Shown: positions 38,302-47,676 of the stretch, piece by piece
Position numbering within the stretch: position 1 is the first letter of the stretch
Layout: every line of letters begins with the position of its first letter
Origin: Acidovorax sp. Root219
GTDB lineage: Bacteria; Pseudomonadota; Gammaproteobacteria; Burkholderiales; Burkholderiaceae_C
Length of the DNA stretch: 64,000 bases
Direction: 5' to 3'
NCBI RefSeq assembly: GCF_001428665.1
Contig: NZ_LMIJ01000023.1
Span: 290,688-354,687 of the forward strand
Program-made: the position numbers and the translations under genes
Notes under the pieces: model-generated
What the model saw: the letters and a program-made list of their open reading frames with translations, nothing else
Told to the model about the DNA's origin: nothing
The model's database searches: none

Positions 38302-39517
38302 CGGGGATGTTTTTCCAGTGCGCAAGGGTGAGAAAGTAGTAGGCGAAGTAGGGCAGCATGGATGCCGAGATGCCCCAGGCCGCGCCTTCCAGGCCGCCCA
38401 GGGCCAGCCCGGCCAGCAGCCCGGCAAAGAAGGCCAATTGTCCCACCAGCGCCAGCTTGAGCGCCCAGGCCTGTGCGCGCCAGGCCAGTGTGGTCACCGA
38501 CAGCGGCGAGGCGATGAAGTGCAGGGCGATGTAGGGCGTGATCGCGCGCACCAGGGGGCCGGCCTCGCTCCACTGCGCACCGAACGCGGTGGTGAAAAGC
38601 CAGGGACCCCAGAGCATGAGCACCGCGGCCATCGGCAGCGCGATGGCCGCCAGCGCCAGCATGCTCTTGCGCACCAGGGTGCGGGCCTGTGCCGCGCTGG
38701 GGGCCTGCAGCAGCTGCGGGTACAGCGCCTGCGACAGGGCGCCGCCCAGCAAGGTGGCCGGCGCCTTGAGGTAGCGCAGCGACAGCGCCCACAGGCCCGC
38801 TGCCGCATCGCCCGCCCAGGCCGCCACGGCGATGAGCGTCAGCGTATCCTGCAGCGCCCCGATGAAGGCATGTGGCGTATTGAGCAGCGGAAAATCGCGG
38901 TGCTTTGCGGCCATGGCCCGCAGCGATGCCCAGGGCGTGCGCCACAGCACCGCCCAGCCCCCGGCAGGTGCCGGCCTGGCCAGGGCCGCCGCAGCCACCA
39001 GCCCTGCGGCCACCGCACCGGCCAGCAGCCCTGCCGCGCCCAGCTTGAGCAGGCCCAGCGCCAGCTGCAGCACGGCACCGCCGCCATGCTGCACCATGCG
39101 CGCAATGGACAGCAGGCCAAAGCGCTGCGAGCGCGTGGCCCACAGCGTGAGCCACTGCGTGGCGGCGATGGACAGCACGGCCAGGGGCAGGGTCCAGGCC
39201 AGCGGCATGCCCTGCAGCACGGCGATCACGCCGCCGGCCACCACCGTACCGGCCGTGACCAGCAGCAGCAGGCGCGCGCACAACGCCATGAGCTCGGCCG
39301 CGCCCGGCTCGGCTTTTTCCAGTGGTAGCGCGAATTCGTAGCGCGCACAGCCGACCACCGCCACGTTGGTGGCCAGGGCCCACAGCAACGCGAACTGGCC
39401 GAATTCGGCCGGCGTGTACAGGCGCGTCAGCGCCGGGCCCAGCAGCAAGGGCAGCGCATGGGCCACCACACTGCCGGTCAGCAAGGTGGCCGTGGCGCGC
39501 AGCAGGGTGGAGCTCAC
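38285..39517 (-). CDS. Polysaccharide flippase (Wzx/MATE-like)
   Basis: A 410-residue integral membrane protein with about 12 hydrophobic segments. The N-terminal GPALTRLYTPAEFGQFALLW and the spacing of helices match O-antigen/teichoic-acid exporters that move lipid-linked saccharides across the inner membrane. The GTG at 39515-39517 was chosen; longer frames would include the intergenic repeat. Its ribosome binding site is poor. It follows the dehydratase gene after a 195-base gap holding the repeat. Confidence 0.82.
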   Translation of the reverse strand: MSSTLLRATATLLTGSVVAHALPLLLGPALTRLYTPAEFGQFALLWALATNVAVVGCARYEFALPLEKAEPGAAELMALCARLLLLVTAGTVVAGGVIAVLQGMPLAWTLPLAVLSIAATQWLTLWATRSQRFGLLSIARMVQHGGGAVLQLALGLLKLGAAGLLAGAVAAGLVAAAALARPAPAGGWAVLWRTPWASLRAMAAKHRDFPLLNTPHAFIGALQDTLTLIAVAAWAGDAAAGLWALSLRYLKAPATLLGGALSQALYPQLLQAPSAAQARTLVRKSMLALAAIALPMAAVLMLWGPWLFTTAFGAQWSEAGPLVRAITPYIALHFIASPLSVTTLAWRAQAWALKLALVGQLAFFAGLLAGLALGGLEGAAWGISASMLPYFAYYFLTLAHWKNIPDESLA

Positions 39518-39556
39518 GTCAGTGATCCATGGCGCTGCGCGCCACCTGCGGCCCAC

Positions 39557-39704
39557 GAAACCGGCACGGCCCAAGCCAGCGCCCCCGTGCAAGGGCCGCC
39601 AAGCCGCGAATGCGGCGCTTCGCTTGCGTGCACCGGGGGCGTCCCCCTCCCGACTCGCGCAGTGAGTCGAGAGAGGGTTGAAGGCGCGAAGCGACTCAGG
39701 GGGG
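39557..39704. repeat. Dispersed GC-rich intergenic repeat, copy A
   Basis: About 150 bases between the dehydratase and flippase genes. Positions 39557-39662 match 63919-64000 closely, apart from an extra block of about 24 bases in this copy. The sequence contains near-palindromic arms (GCGCCCCCGTGC and GCACCGGGGGCG) and a CGACTC/GAGTCG hairpin. It does not look coding. Similar intergenic repeats are common in Comamonadaceae as far as I recall. Confidence 0.8.
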
Positions 39705-39712
39705 GCTTCATG

Positions 39713-41602
39713 TCAGGCCTGCTGGGGATCCTGGTGGAAGCCCGGTACCAGTTCGTGCAGCAGGACCATCATGGCGGCGCCGTCCGCCTGGTGGATGGCA
39801 CGCTCCAATGCCTGCAGGCGGCTCTCCAGCACCTCCCAAGCGAGGTGTTCCTCATGGGCGCGCAGGATGCGCGGGTGCGGCGTGGGCTCTGCGCCATCGC
39901 CGATCAGCAGTTCCTCGTAGAGCTTTTCGCCTGGGCGCAGGCCGGTGAAGACGATCTCGATGTCACCCTCGGGATGGCCCGGTGCGCGCACGCTCAGGCC
40001 CGACAGCGCGATCATGCGCTGCGCCAGCTCCAGGATGGGGATGGGCGCGCCCATGTCCAGCACGAAGACCTCGCCGCCCTGCGCCATGGCGCCGGCCTGC
40101 AGCACCAGTTGCGCGGCCTCGGGGATGGTCATGAAATAGCGTGTCACGTCCGGGTGCGTCACCGTGACGGGGCCACCCGCCGCGATCTGGCTGCGGAACA
40201 GCGGGATCACGCTGCCGCTGGAGCCCAGCACGTTGCCGAAGCGCACCATGGAAAAACGAGTGCGCGGTGTGCCGCCCTGCGAATCGGGCTGGCGGGTGCA
40301 GGACGCCACCGCCTGCAGCACCAGTTCCGCCACGCGCTTGCTGGCCCCCATCACGTTGGTGGGGCGCACTGCCTTGTCGGTGGAGACGAGCACGAAGTTT
40401 TCCACGCCACTGTCCATGGCCGCGCGCACCATGTTCAGCGTGCCGAAGGCGTTGTTGCGGATGCCTTCGCCCGCGTTGGCCTCCACCATGGGCACGTGCT
40501 TGTAGGCGGCCGCGTGGTAGATGGTGCGCGGGCGGTGCGCCTGGCACAGGTCGAGCATGTGCTGTGCGTGGCTCACGCTGGCCAGCAGCGGCACCAGCTC
40601 GCAGGCCATGGCTTCCTGCTGCACGATGGCCTGCAGCTCCTGGTGGATGCTGTAGAGCGCGAACTCGCTGTGGTCCACCAGCAGCAGGCGCGCCGCGCCT
40701 TCGCGCGCGATCTGGCGGCACAGCTCGCTGCCGATGCTGCCGCCCGCGCCCGTGACCATCACCGCCTGGCCGCGGATGTGGCGGCCCAGCAGCTCGGGGT
40801 CGGGCTCCACCGGCTCGCGGCCCAGCAGGTCTTCCAGGTCCAGGTCCTGGAAGTCGGTCACCGTCACACGGCCACTGGCCAGGTCCGTGAGACCGGGGAT
40901 GGTGCGTATGCGCACGGGCAGCGAGCGCAGGTTCTCGATGATCTGGTGGCGGCGCTGGCGCGGCACGCTGGGCAGGGCCAGCAGCACGTCGGTGATGCCA
41001 AAGCGTTTCACCACCTCGGCCAGCGCGATGGGTGCATACACCCGCACGCCGTTGATGCTGCGGCCCACTTTGGCGCGGTCGTCGTCGGCAAAGGCCTCGA
41101 GCACGTAGTTGCGCGCGCTCACCAGCCCTGCCGCCGTCTGGGCGCCGGCCGTACCGGCGCCGTAGATCAGCAGCCGGTGCGGGGCCTTGGTGGTCTGCCC
41201 GGCCAGCCACATCCAGCCCAGCGAGCGGCTGGCGCCCACCAGCAGCAGAAAGATCACCGGCTGAAGAATGCCCACGCTGCGCGGGATGCCGATCCACTGG
41301 CCCGCCATCAGGATGGCGAACAGCAGCGCCCCGTAGATCGCCACGGCCTTGCCGGTGGTGACCAGGGCCGTGATGCCGGTGTAGCGGAAGATGGCGCGGT
41401 ACAGCCCCAGGTTCACGAAGATGGGAAAGGCCAGCACGGGTGCCAGGGCATAGGCCAGCCACTGCATGCCTTCGGGCCAGTGCAGCACGTCCAGCCGCAG
41501 GGTGAAGGCCAGCCACATGGCGAACAGGCCCATGGCGATGTCCAGCGCCACCACCACCAGCCGCTTGACCGGGCGGGGCCACTCCAGAACGTTGCTCAGC
41601 AC
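39713..41602 (-). CDS. Membrane NDP-sugar 4,6-dehydratase (PglF/CapD-like)
   Basis: A 629-residue protein with four N-terminal membrane segments (about 12-110), then two Rossmann regions (LIYGAGTAGAQTA and TGAGGSIGSELCRQ). The catalytic part has STDKAVRPTNVMGASKR, the family motif in which lysine replaces the usual tyrosine, and GLRPGEKLYEELL. Such enzymes turn UDP-GlcNAc into a 4-keto-6-deoxy sugar. The start is a GTG at 41600-41602. It is the first gene of the locus and would feed the aminotransferase. Confidence 0.93.
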   Translation of the reverse strand: MLSNVLEWPRPVKRLVVVALDIAMGLFAMWLAFTLRLDVLHWPEGMQWLAYALAPVLAFPIFVNLGLYRAIFRYTGITALVTTGKAVAIYGALLFAILMAGQWIGIPRSVGILQPVIFLLLVGASRSLGWMWLAGQTTKAPHRLLIYGAGTAGAQTAAGLVSARNYVLEAFADDDRAKVGRSINGVRVYAPIALAEVVKRFGITDVLLALPSVPRQRRHQIIENLRSLPVRIRTIPGLTDLASGRVTVTDFQDLDLEDLLGREPVEPDPELLGRHIRGQAVMVTGAGGSIGSELCRQIAREGAARLLLVDHSEFALYSIHQELQAIVQQEAMACELVPLLASVSHAQHMLDLCQAHRPRTIYHAAAYKHVPMVEANAGEGIRNNAFGTLNMVRAAMDSGVENFVLVSTDKAVRPTNVMGASKRVAELVLQAVASCTRQPDSQGGTPRTRFSMVRFGNVLGSSGSVIPLFRSQIAAGGPVTVTHPDVTRYFMTIPEAAQLVLQAGAMAQGGEVFVLDMGAPIPILELAQRMIALSGLSVRAPGHPEGDIEIVFTGLRPGEKLYEELLIGDGAEPTPHPRILRAHEEHLAWEVLESRLQALERAIHQADGAAMMVLLHELVPGFHQDPQQA

Positions 41603-41630
41603 GGGCTGGCCGCTTTGCCGGATCCGCGGG

Positions 41631-42266
41631 TCACTGCGCGATGCCCGTGCGTTCCAGCACGTCGCCCACGAGCTCCAACCGCACCAGGGGGTTGTCCAGT
41701 TCCATCAGGCGCTGCTTGAGCTCCAGCGGCACGGGCAGCAGCTCGCACCAGCGGTTGGCCACCCAGCCGCAGTCGTCGAGCTGGGCGGCCGTAGGCACCA
41801 GCGCACCGGGGCTGTCCGGGTCGCGCTGCTGCAGGGTGTTGAGCACCTGCGCCAGGGCCTGCGACGCCTTTTTCAGGTCGTCGGGCACGGGCACCGACAT
41901 GTCGGGATCGAGGTGCGTCACGTCGGCAATCCACAGGCCGTGCACCAGGTGGCTGCGCTGCACGATGCGAAAGCGCTGGCTGCCCCGGCACTGCAGGGTG
42001 ATGAGCCCGGGCTGGGGCGTGTCGAGTTGGTCGATGACGGCCAGGGTGCCGATCTCGCTGAACTGCTCCTCCGGGGCGCCTGCCTGGCGCACCTCGTGGC
42101 CCTGGGTGAGCGACACCACACCGAAGGGGGCGCCCATCTGGTGGCATTTGCGCACCATGTCCAGGTAGCGCACCTCGAACACGCGCAGGGCCAGCAGGCC
42201 CTCGGGAAAGAGGACGGAACCCAGAGGGAAAAGGGGCAAAGATGACAGTGAAAGGGGTTGTGTCAT
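41631..42266 (-). CDS. LON substrate-binding domain protein
   Basis: A 211-residue protein consisting of the Lon N-terminal (LAN/PUA-like) domain alone, without ATPase or protease parts. The start LPLFPLGSVLFPEGLLALRVFE and the FGVVSLTQGHEVRQ block are typical. Function of the stand-alone domain is unknown. It ends 28 bases before the dehydratase start, so it could be the leading gene of the glycan transcript. The ATG at 42264-42266 gives the family N-terminus. Confidence 0.88.
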   Translation of the reverse strand: MTQPLSLSSLPLFPLGSVLFPEGLLALRVFEVRYLDMVRKCHQMGAPFGVVSLTQGHEVRQAGAPEEQFSEIGTLAVIDQLDTPQPGLITLQCRGSQRFRIVQRSHLVHGLWIADVTHLDPDMSVPVPDDLKKASQALAQVLNTLQQRDPDSPGALVPTAAQLDDCGWVANRWCELLPVPLELKQRLMELDNPLVRLELVGDVLERTGIAQ

Positions 42267-42343
42267 AAGGCAGGTTCTTCGCCCGCTATCATCCCATGGC
42301 GCGGGCTGCTTTCGCACCGCCCGCTTTCCTTTTTGCCGCTCCC

Positions 42344-42892
42344 ATGTTCTTCCAGATCGCTTCCTTCCTGCTCGATGTCGTCGGTGGCCTGCTCACGGGC
42401 GCCTGTCTGCTGCGCCTGTACATGCAGTTGCAGCGCGTGCCGTTTGGCAACCCCATCGGCGGGCTGGTCTTTGCGCTCACCGACTGGATCATCCTGCCCC
42501 TGCGCAAGCTGATCCCCCCGGTGGGCAAGTGGGACCTGTCCAGCCTGGTGGCTGCCATCCTGTTCCAGGTGCTGCAGTACGTGCTGTTCCTTCTGCTCGT
42601 CGGCGCGGCCGCCGCTTGGGCCTGGCTGCCCTGGCTGGTGCTGTTTGGCCTGGCCAAGGTGGCGGTGTCGGGGCTCATGGGCCTGCTCATCGTGCATGCG
42701 GTGATGTCCTGGATCTCCGCCCGCTCGCCGCTGTCCGATGTGGTGTGGCGCCTGTGCGCCCCCGTGCTGCGGCCGTTCCAGAAGGTGATTCCCCTGCTGG
42801 GCGGGGTGGATCTGTCGCCGCTGGTGGTGCTGGTGCTGCTGCAGGTGCTGATGATTGTGCTGGCCAACCTGCAAGCCAACGTGATGCGCTGA
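42344..42892 (+). CDS. YggT family integral membrane protein
   Basis: A 182-residue hydrophobic protein with two YggT repeats, each a pair of membrane helices around conserved DWIILPLRKLIPP and LRPFQKVIPLLGGVDLSPL segments. YggT proteins are linked to osmotic or division functions in other bacteria, but the biochemical role is unsettled. The ATG at 42344 is preferred because the 16 upstream codons are unlike the family. It stands alone on the plus strand, with a terminator directly after it. Confidence 0.87.
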   Translation: MFFQIASFLLDVVGGLLTGACLLRLYMQLQRVPFGNPIGGLVFALTDWIILPLRKLIPPVGKWDLSSLVAAILFQVLQYVLFLLLVGAAAAWAWLPWLVLFGLAKVAVSGLMGLLIVHAVMSWISARSPLSDVVWRLCAPVLRPFQKVIPLLGGVDLSPLVVLVLLQVLMIVLANLQANVMR

Positions 42893-42907
42893 CGGGGCCC
42901 GCAGAGC

Positions 42908-42942
42908 AAAAAAGCGCCTGTCGAAAGACCAGGCGCTTTTTT
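42908..42942. terminator. Bidirectional terminator between yggT and accD
   Basis: A 13-bp stem (AAAAAAGCGCCTG with CAGGCGCTTTTTT) closes a nine-base loop. With A and T runs on both sides it serves the plus-strand yggT and the minus-strand accD, which converge here. Confidence 0.9.
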
Positions 42943-42983
42943 CATGGGGCATGCCAAGGCATGCCTGTCAGATTGTTGCGTGC

Positions 42984-43856
42984 TTACACCACGGCGTCTG
43001 CGGGCAGGCGCTGCAGCATGGCCAGGCTGCTGGCCACGGTATTGCGCAGCTCGCGGCGGTCGCAGATGAAGTCCACCGCGCCCTTGGTCTGCAGGAACTC
43101 GGCGCGCTGGAAGCCTTCGGGCAGGGTCACGCGCACGGTGGATTCGATCACGCGCGGGCCGGCAAAGCCGATCAGGGCCTTGGGTTCGGCAATCACGATG
43201 TCGCCCACGAAGGCGAAACCGGCGCTCACACCGCCCATGGTCGGGTCGGTCAGCACGCTGATGTAGGGCAGGCCCTTCTTGGCCAGGCGGGTCAGCGAGG
43301 CATTGGTCTTGGCCATCTGCATCAGCGACAGCAAGCCTTCCTGCATGCGCGCACCGCCGGTGGCGGTAAAGCACAGGAAGGGCACCTTCTGCTCGATGGC
43401 GGTTTCCACGCCGCGCACGAAGCGCTCACCCACCACGGAGCCCATGGAGCCGCCCATGAAGTCGAATTCGAAGCAGGCGACCACCACGTTGATGCTTTTG
43501 ACCGCACCACCCATGACGATGAGGGCATCGGTCTCCCCCGTGTTCTCCAGCGCCTCCTTGAGGCGCTCGGGGTACTTGCGGCTGTCCTTGAACTTCAGCG
43601 CATCCACAGGCAGCACTTCCTGGCCGATCTCGTAGCGGCCTTCGGGGTCCAGGAAGGCGTCCAGGCGCGCCCGTGCACCGATGCGGTGGTGGTGGCTGCA
43701 GTGCGGGCAGACGTTCTGGTTGTGCTCCAGGTCGGACTTGTAGAGCACCGTTTCGCAGCTCGGGCACTTGATCCACAGGCCCTCGGGCACCTGGCGGCGC
43801 TCGGTCGGGTCGGTTTGCTGGATTTTGGCGGGCAGGAGTTTTTCAAGCCAGGACAT
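42984..43856 (-). CDS. accD: Acetyl-CoA carboxylase carboxyltransferase beta subunit
   Basis: AccD and AccA transfer carboxyl from biotin to acetyl-CoA to make malonyl-CoA, the substrate of FabD. The 290-residue protein has the N-terminal zinc ribbon with CPSC and CPHC cysteine pairs (about residues 31-53) and the crotonase-type core with [12 protein letters not shown] and [11 protein letters not shown]. It is the last gene of the asd-to-trpA strand set; a GC-rich hairpin separates it from trpA. Confidence 0.96.
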   Translation of the reverse strand: MSWLEKLLPAKIQQTDPTERRQVPEGLWIKCPSCETVLYKSDLEHNQNVCPHCSHHHRIGARARLDAFLDPEGRYEIGQEVLPVDALKFKDSRKYPERLKEALENTGETDALIVMGGAVKSINVVVACFEFDFMGGSMGSVVGERFVRGVETAIEQKVPFLCFTATGGARMQEGLLSLMQMAKTNASLTRLAKKGLPYISVLTDPTMGGVSAGFAFVGDIVIAEPKALIGFAGPRVIESTVRVTLPEGFQRAEFLQTKGAVDFICDRRELRNTVASSLAMLQRLPADAVV

Positions 43857-43956
43857 GTGTTTTCCTCGTCAATGACAGGGTTTCAGGCCATTTCGACCGA
43901 TCCAGGACCACCAGGGCAGGACGCGAAAAGACACAACCGTGTGTGCAACCATAGTG

Positions 43957-43982
43957 GGCGCCCGCCGGAGAGGGCGGGCGCC
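43957..43982 (-). other. GC-rich hairpin between trpA and accD
   Basis: Ten perfect pairs (GGCGCCCGCC with GGCGGGCGCC) surround a six-base loop just after the trpA stop. There is no T-run next to it, so it could stabilise the trp mRNA 3' end or partly uncouple accD rather than act as a classical terminator. Confidence 0.55.
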
Positions 43983-43992
43983 AAGGCCCACA

Positions 43993-44802
43993 TTATGCGT
44001 CGAGTGCCTTGCGGATCCCGCGCAGGAAGTCGACCGTGATGGGGACGACCTTCTCGTGCGGCTGGTCCTCGATCAGCTGGATGATGCGCGTACCGATTAC
44101 CACGGCGTCGGCCACCTTGCCGATGGCCTGGGCCGTGGCGGCATCGCGGATGCCGAAGCCCACGCCCACGGGGATCTGCACATGCTGGCGGATGCGCGGC
44201 AGCATCTGCTCCACGGCGGCCGTGTCGAGCGCGCCCGATCCGGTCACGCCCTTGAGCGACACGTAGTACACATAGCCGCTGGCCACGCGCGCCACCTGGG
44301 CCATGCGCTCGTCGGTGCTGGTGGGCGCCAAGAGGAAGATCAGGTCCATGCCGTGCGCGCGCAGGCTGGCGGCAAAGGCCTCGCATTCCTCGGGCGGGTA
44401 GTCCACCACAAGCACGCCGTCCACACCGGCCGCTGCCGCGTCGCGCACGAAGGCGCCCGCGCCATGCACCTGGTCATAGCGCTCCACAGGGTTGGCATAG
44501 CCCATGAGCACCACCGGGGTGGTGGTGTTGCGCTTGCGGAAGTCGCGCACGTGGTCGAGCACCTGGGCCATGCCGATCCCGAGGGCCAGGGCCTTTTCGC
44601 CCGCCTTCTGGATCACCGGGCCGTCGGCCATGGGGTCGGAAAAGGGCACGCCCAGCTCGATCACGTCGGCGCCCGCCTCCACCATGCCGTGCATGAGGGC
44701 CGGGGTGATGTCGGCGAACGGGAAACCGGCGGTGACATAGGGCACCAGGGCCTTGCGGCCCTGCGCCTTCAATTGGTCGAAAGTGGTGCTGATGCGGTTC
44801 AT
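43993..44802 (-). CDS. trpA: Tryptophan synthase alpha chain
   Basis: TrpA cleaves indole-3-glycerol phosphate and channels indole to TrpB. The 269-residue barrel shows the catalytic glutamate in [19 protein letters not shown] (about residue 49) and the aspartate in [14 protein letters not shown]. Glycine-rich phosphate loops follow in VGFGIRDA. Its ATG overlaps the trpB stop by four bases. Confidence 0.96.
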   Translation of the reverse strand: MNRISTTFDQLKAQGRKALVPYVTAGFPFADITPALMHGMVEAGADVIELGVPFSDPMADGPVIQKAGEKALALGIGMAQVLDHVRDFRKRNTTTPVVLMGYANPVERYDQVHGAGAFVRDAAAAGVDGVLVVDYPPEECEAFAASLRAHGMDLIFLLAPTSTDERMAQVARVASGYVYYVSLKGVTGSGALDTAAVEQMLPRIRQHVQIPVGVGFGIRDAATAQAIGKVADAVVIGTRIIQLIEDQPHEKVVPITVDFLRGIRKALDA

Positions 44803-46070
44803 GGCTTGGCCTCTGCACCCTTCACGGACAGTCCGCGCATGGAGGGGCGGTCGTAGAAATCTTCGCCCGACAGGTCGGCCACCGTGCCGATGTCCTTGTC
44901 ACCGCGCCCGGACAGGTTGACCAGGATGGACTGGTCGGCGCGCATGGTCGGGGCCAGCTTCATGGCATAGGCCAGGGCGTGGCTCGATTCGAGCGCGGGG
45001 ATGATGCCCTCCACCCGGCACAGGTGGTGAAAGGCTTGCAGGGCCTCCTTGTCGGTGATGCCGACGTACTCGGCACGGCCGATCTCCTGCAGCCAGGCGT
45101 GCTCGGGGCCCACGCCGGGGTAGTCCAGGCCGGCGCTGATACTGTGCGTCTCGGTGATCTGGCCGTTGGAGTCCTGCAGGATGAAGGTGCGGTTGCCGTG
45201 CAGTACGCCCGAGCTGCCGCGCTGCAGCGATGCCGAGTGCTTGCCGCTGTCCAGGCCCTCGCCGGCCGCTTCCACGCCGATCAGGCGCGTCTTCTCGAAC
45301 GGAATGTAGGGGTGGAAGATGCCCATGGCATTGCTGCCGCCGCCCACGCAGGCGATCACGGCATCGGGCTGCTCGCCCTGCACCTTCTGTTCAGCCAGCA
45401 TCGGGGGCATCTGCGTGAGGCATTCCGTGCCGATCACGCTCTGGAAGTCGCGCACCATCATCGGGTAGGGGTGCGGGCCCGCCACCGTGCCGATGATGTA
45501 GAAGGTGTTGTCCACATTGGCCACCCAGTCGCGCATGGCTTCGTTCAGGGCGTCCTTGAGCGTCTTGCTGCCCGACTCCACCGGCACCACGGTGGCGCCC
45601 AGTAGCTTCATGCGGTAGACATTGGGGCTCTGGCGCTTGACGTCCTCGGAGCCCATGTAGACCACGCATTCGAGGCCGTAGCGCGCACAGATGGTGGCCG
45701 TGGCCACGCCGTGCTGGCCCGCGCCGGTCTCGGCAATGATGCGCGGCTTGCCCATGCGCCGGGCCAGCATGGCCTGGCCGATCACGTTGTTGATCTTGTG
45801 GGCACCGGTGTGGTTGAGGTCTTCGCGCTTCAGGTAGATCTGCGCGCCGCCCAGGTCGCGGCTGGTGCGCGCGGCATGGTAGACGGGCGAGGGCCGGCCC
45901 ACGAAGTGCTTGAGCTCGTACTGGAACTCGGCCAGGAACTCGGGGTCGTGCTGGTAACGGGCGTAGGCCTCGCGCAGTTCGGCAATGGCATGGGTCAGCG
46001 TTTCGCTGACGAAGCTGCCGCCGTAGGAGCCGAAATGGCCCGAAGGATCAGGTTGCTGATAGGAACTCAT
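44799..46070 (-). CDS. trpB: Tryptophan synthase beta chain
   Basis: TrpB joins indole and serine to tryptophan using PLP. The 423-residue protein has [13 protein letters not shown] at the start and the PLP lysine in [13 protein letters not shown] (about residue 101). [12 protein letters not shown] and the phosphate-binding [10 protein letters not shown] loop are also present. The ATG at 46068-46070 lies inside the end of trpF (23-base overlap), so the trp genes are tightly coupled. Confidence 0.97.
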   Translation of the reverse strand: MSSYQQPDPSGHFGSYGGSFVSETLTHAIAELREAYARYQHDPEFLAEFQYELKHFVGRPSPVYHAARTSRDLGGAQIYLKREDLNHTGAHKINNVIGQAMLARRMGKPRIIAETGAGQHGVATATICARYGLECVVYMGSEDVKRQSPNVYRMKLLGATVVPVESGSKTLKDALNEAMRDWVANVDNTFYIIGTVAGPHPYPMMVRDFQSVIGTECLTQMPPMLAEQKVQGEQPDAVIACVGGGSNAMGIFHPYIPFEKTRLIGVEAAGEGLDSGKHSASLQRGSSGVLHGNRTFILQDSNGQITETHSISAGLDYPGVGPEHAWLQEIGRAEYVGITDKEALQAFHHLCRVEGIIPALESSHALAYAMKLAPTMRADQSILVNLSGRGDKDIGTVADLSGEDFYDRPSMRGLSVKGAEAKP

Positions 46071-46809
46071 GGGGATTCTTTGCAAGTTGTGCATCGGCCG
46101 CGCGCACGGCGGCAACGAAGCGATGGATTTTTTCGGCGTCCTTGATGCCCCTCAGGAGGCTTCCATCGGGCCCATGGGCCTCGACGCCGGAACTGACATC
46201 AACCGCCAGCGTGGTGCAACGCGGGCGTACTTGCAAAATGCCATCGGTCACGTTTGCAGGCGTGAGTCCACCAGACAAAACGAGGTGAGAGCCGACGCTT
46301 GGTGGAAGGAGTGACCAATTGAATGCCTTGCCGCCGCCGCCGTACCCCTCGACATGGGCGTCGAGCAGGATGGCCTGGGCGTTTGAAAAATCGTGTGCGT
46401 ATTTTACGAGGTCGAATTGTGCCGCATCCGGGCCCAGGGGTATTCGGGCAGCGCGCAGGTAGGGTCGGGCACCGCCTCCGGTGGCTGCCTGGCATTGCTC
46501 AGGCGTTTCGTCGCCATGGAATTGCACGGTGGCGCCGGCAATCTGCGCGGTGGCGGCCACCACCTCATCGGTGCTGGCATTCACGAACAGCAGCACTGGC
46601 GTGACAAAGGGCGGCAGGCGCCGCGCCAGCTCGGCAGCGCGCGCTGCCGTGACGGCGCGCGCACTCTGGGCGAACAGCACGAAGCCGATGGCATCGGCAC
46701 CTGCCGCCACGGCGGCGTCCACGTCCTGTTCACGCGTCAGTCCGCAGATCTTGATGCGGGTGCGGGCGGCAGGCAGGGGCGTGGTGTGGGAAGGCGATGA
46801 AGTGCTCAT
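46048..46809 (-). CDS. trpF: Phosphoribosylanthranilate isomerase
   Basis: TrpF converts phosphoribosylanthranilate to the ribulose form, the third tryptophan step. The 253-residue barrel has the catalytic cysteine in [11 protein letters not shown] and aspartate late in [11 protein letters not shown], with [12 protein letters not shown] in the middle. The extra N-terminal 20 residues are Ser/Thr/Pro-rich. The ATG at 46807-46809 overlaps the truA stop. Confidence 0.95.
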   Translation of the reverse strand: MSTSSPSHTTPLPAARTRIKICGLTREQDVDAAVAAGADAIGFVLFAQSARAVTAARAAELARRLPPFVTPVLLFVNASTDEVVAATAQIAGATVQFHGDETPEQCQAATGGGARPYLRAARIPLGPDAAQFDLVKYAHDFSNAQAILLDAHVEGYGGGGKAFNWSLLPPSVGSHLVLSGGLTPANVTDGILQVRPRCTTLAVDVSSGVEAHGPDGSLLRGIKDAEKIHRFVAAVRAADAQLAKNPHEFLSAT

Positions 46810-47624
46810 GGGAGCCAATCATACGCAGCCGTGCGCTGGGGCAGGCCCCACGCGGCGTCGTAGACCGGTCCCTGGAAGTACAGCCCGTCAGGCGAGAAGG
46901 TGGGCGCCGCGGCGTCGCGCGAGCGTGCCTGCAGCACCTGCTCTATCCACCCGGGCGGCTGGTCGCCCCGGCCGATCGCCACCAGGCAGCCCATGAGGTT
47001 GCGGATCATGTGGTGCAAGAAGGCATTCGCCTCGAACTCGAAGCGCCAGTAGCAGGGGCTCCAGCCCAGCTCGGGATGTGGCTCGCCCAGGCCACGCTGC
47101 GTGATGTCGATGCGCGACAGTGTCTTCACCGGCGACTTGGCCTGGCACGCCGAGGCGCGGAACGAGGTGAAGTCGTGCTCGCCCAGCAGGTGGTCTGCGG
47201 CCTGGCGCATGGCCGCATGGTCTAGAGGGTGGTAGACCCAGCCGACGCGGCCGGCGTCCACGCTCGGGCGCACGGGCGACTGCAGCAGCACATAGGCATA
47301 GCGGCGCGCCACGGCGCTGCCACGCGAGTGAAAGCTGTCGGGCACGTGGCTGGCCCATTGCACCGCAATGTCGGGGGGCAGAAAGGTGTTGGTGCCGCGC
47401 ACCCAGGAGGAGGCTGGCCGGTTCAGGGGGGTATCGAAATGCACCACCTGCATCAGGCCGTGCACCCCCGCATCCGTGCGGCCGGCGCACAGGGTGCCCA
47501 CGCGGTGCGTGGCAAAGCGCGCCAGGGCCGCCTCCAGCTTGTCCTGGATGGTGTTGCCGGACAGCTGGCTTTGCCAGCCGCTGTAGGGCTGGCCATTGTA
47601 ACTGACACCCAGGGCCACCCTCAT
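46806..47624 (-). CDS. truA: tRNA pseudouridine(38-40) synthase
   Basis: TruA modifies uridines 38-40 in the tRNA anticodon stem. The 272-residue protein has GVSYNGQPYSGWQ at the start and the catalytic aspartate in CAGRTDAGVHG (about residue 52). The later blocks RRYAYVLLQS and NAFLHHMIRNLMG also match. Its coupling to trpF is common in proteobacteria. It follows fimV with a 52-base gap, mirroring the fimV-truA order of Pseudomonas. Confidence 0.96.
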   Translation of the reverse strand: MRVALGVSYNGQPYSGWQSQLSGNTIQDKLEAALARFATHRVGTLCAGRTDAGVHGLMQVVHFDTPLNRPASSWVRGTNTFLPPDIAVQWASHVPDSFHSRGSAVARRYAYVLLQSPVRPSVDAGRVGWVYHPLDHAAMRQAADHLLGEHDFTSFRASACQAKSPVKTLSRIDITQRGLGEPHPELGWSPCYWRFEFEANAFLHHMIRNLMGCLVAIGRGDQPPGWIEQVLQARSRDAAAPTFSPDGLYFQGPVYDAAWGLPQRTAAYDWLP

Positions 47625-47676
47625 GGGCGGGCCTGGGCGGGGGTGGGGTAGCTCAGGGCCGTGGCAGCCGAGCGCA

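Noticed and set aside
39514..39711. 65-residue frame in the repeat
   Set aside because: It lies wholly in the dispersed GC-rich repeat and has no coding character.
31718..41602. Horizontally acquired glycan island
   Set aside because: GC content and codon choice look like the flanks, there is no integrase, tRNA or direct repeat at the borders, and the genes are tightly packed.
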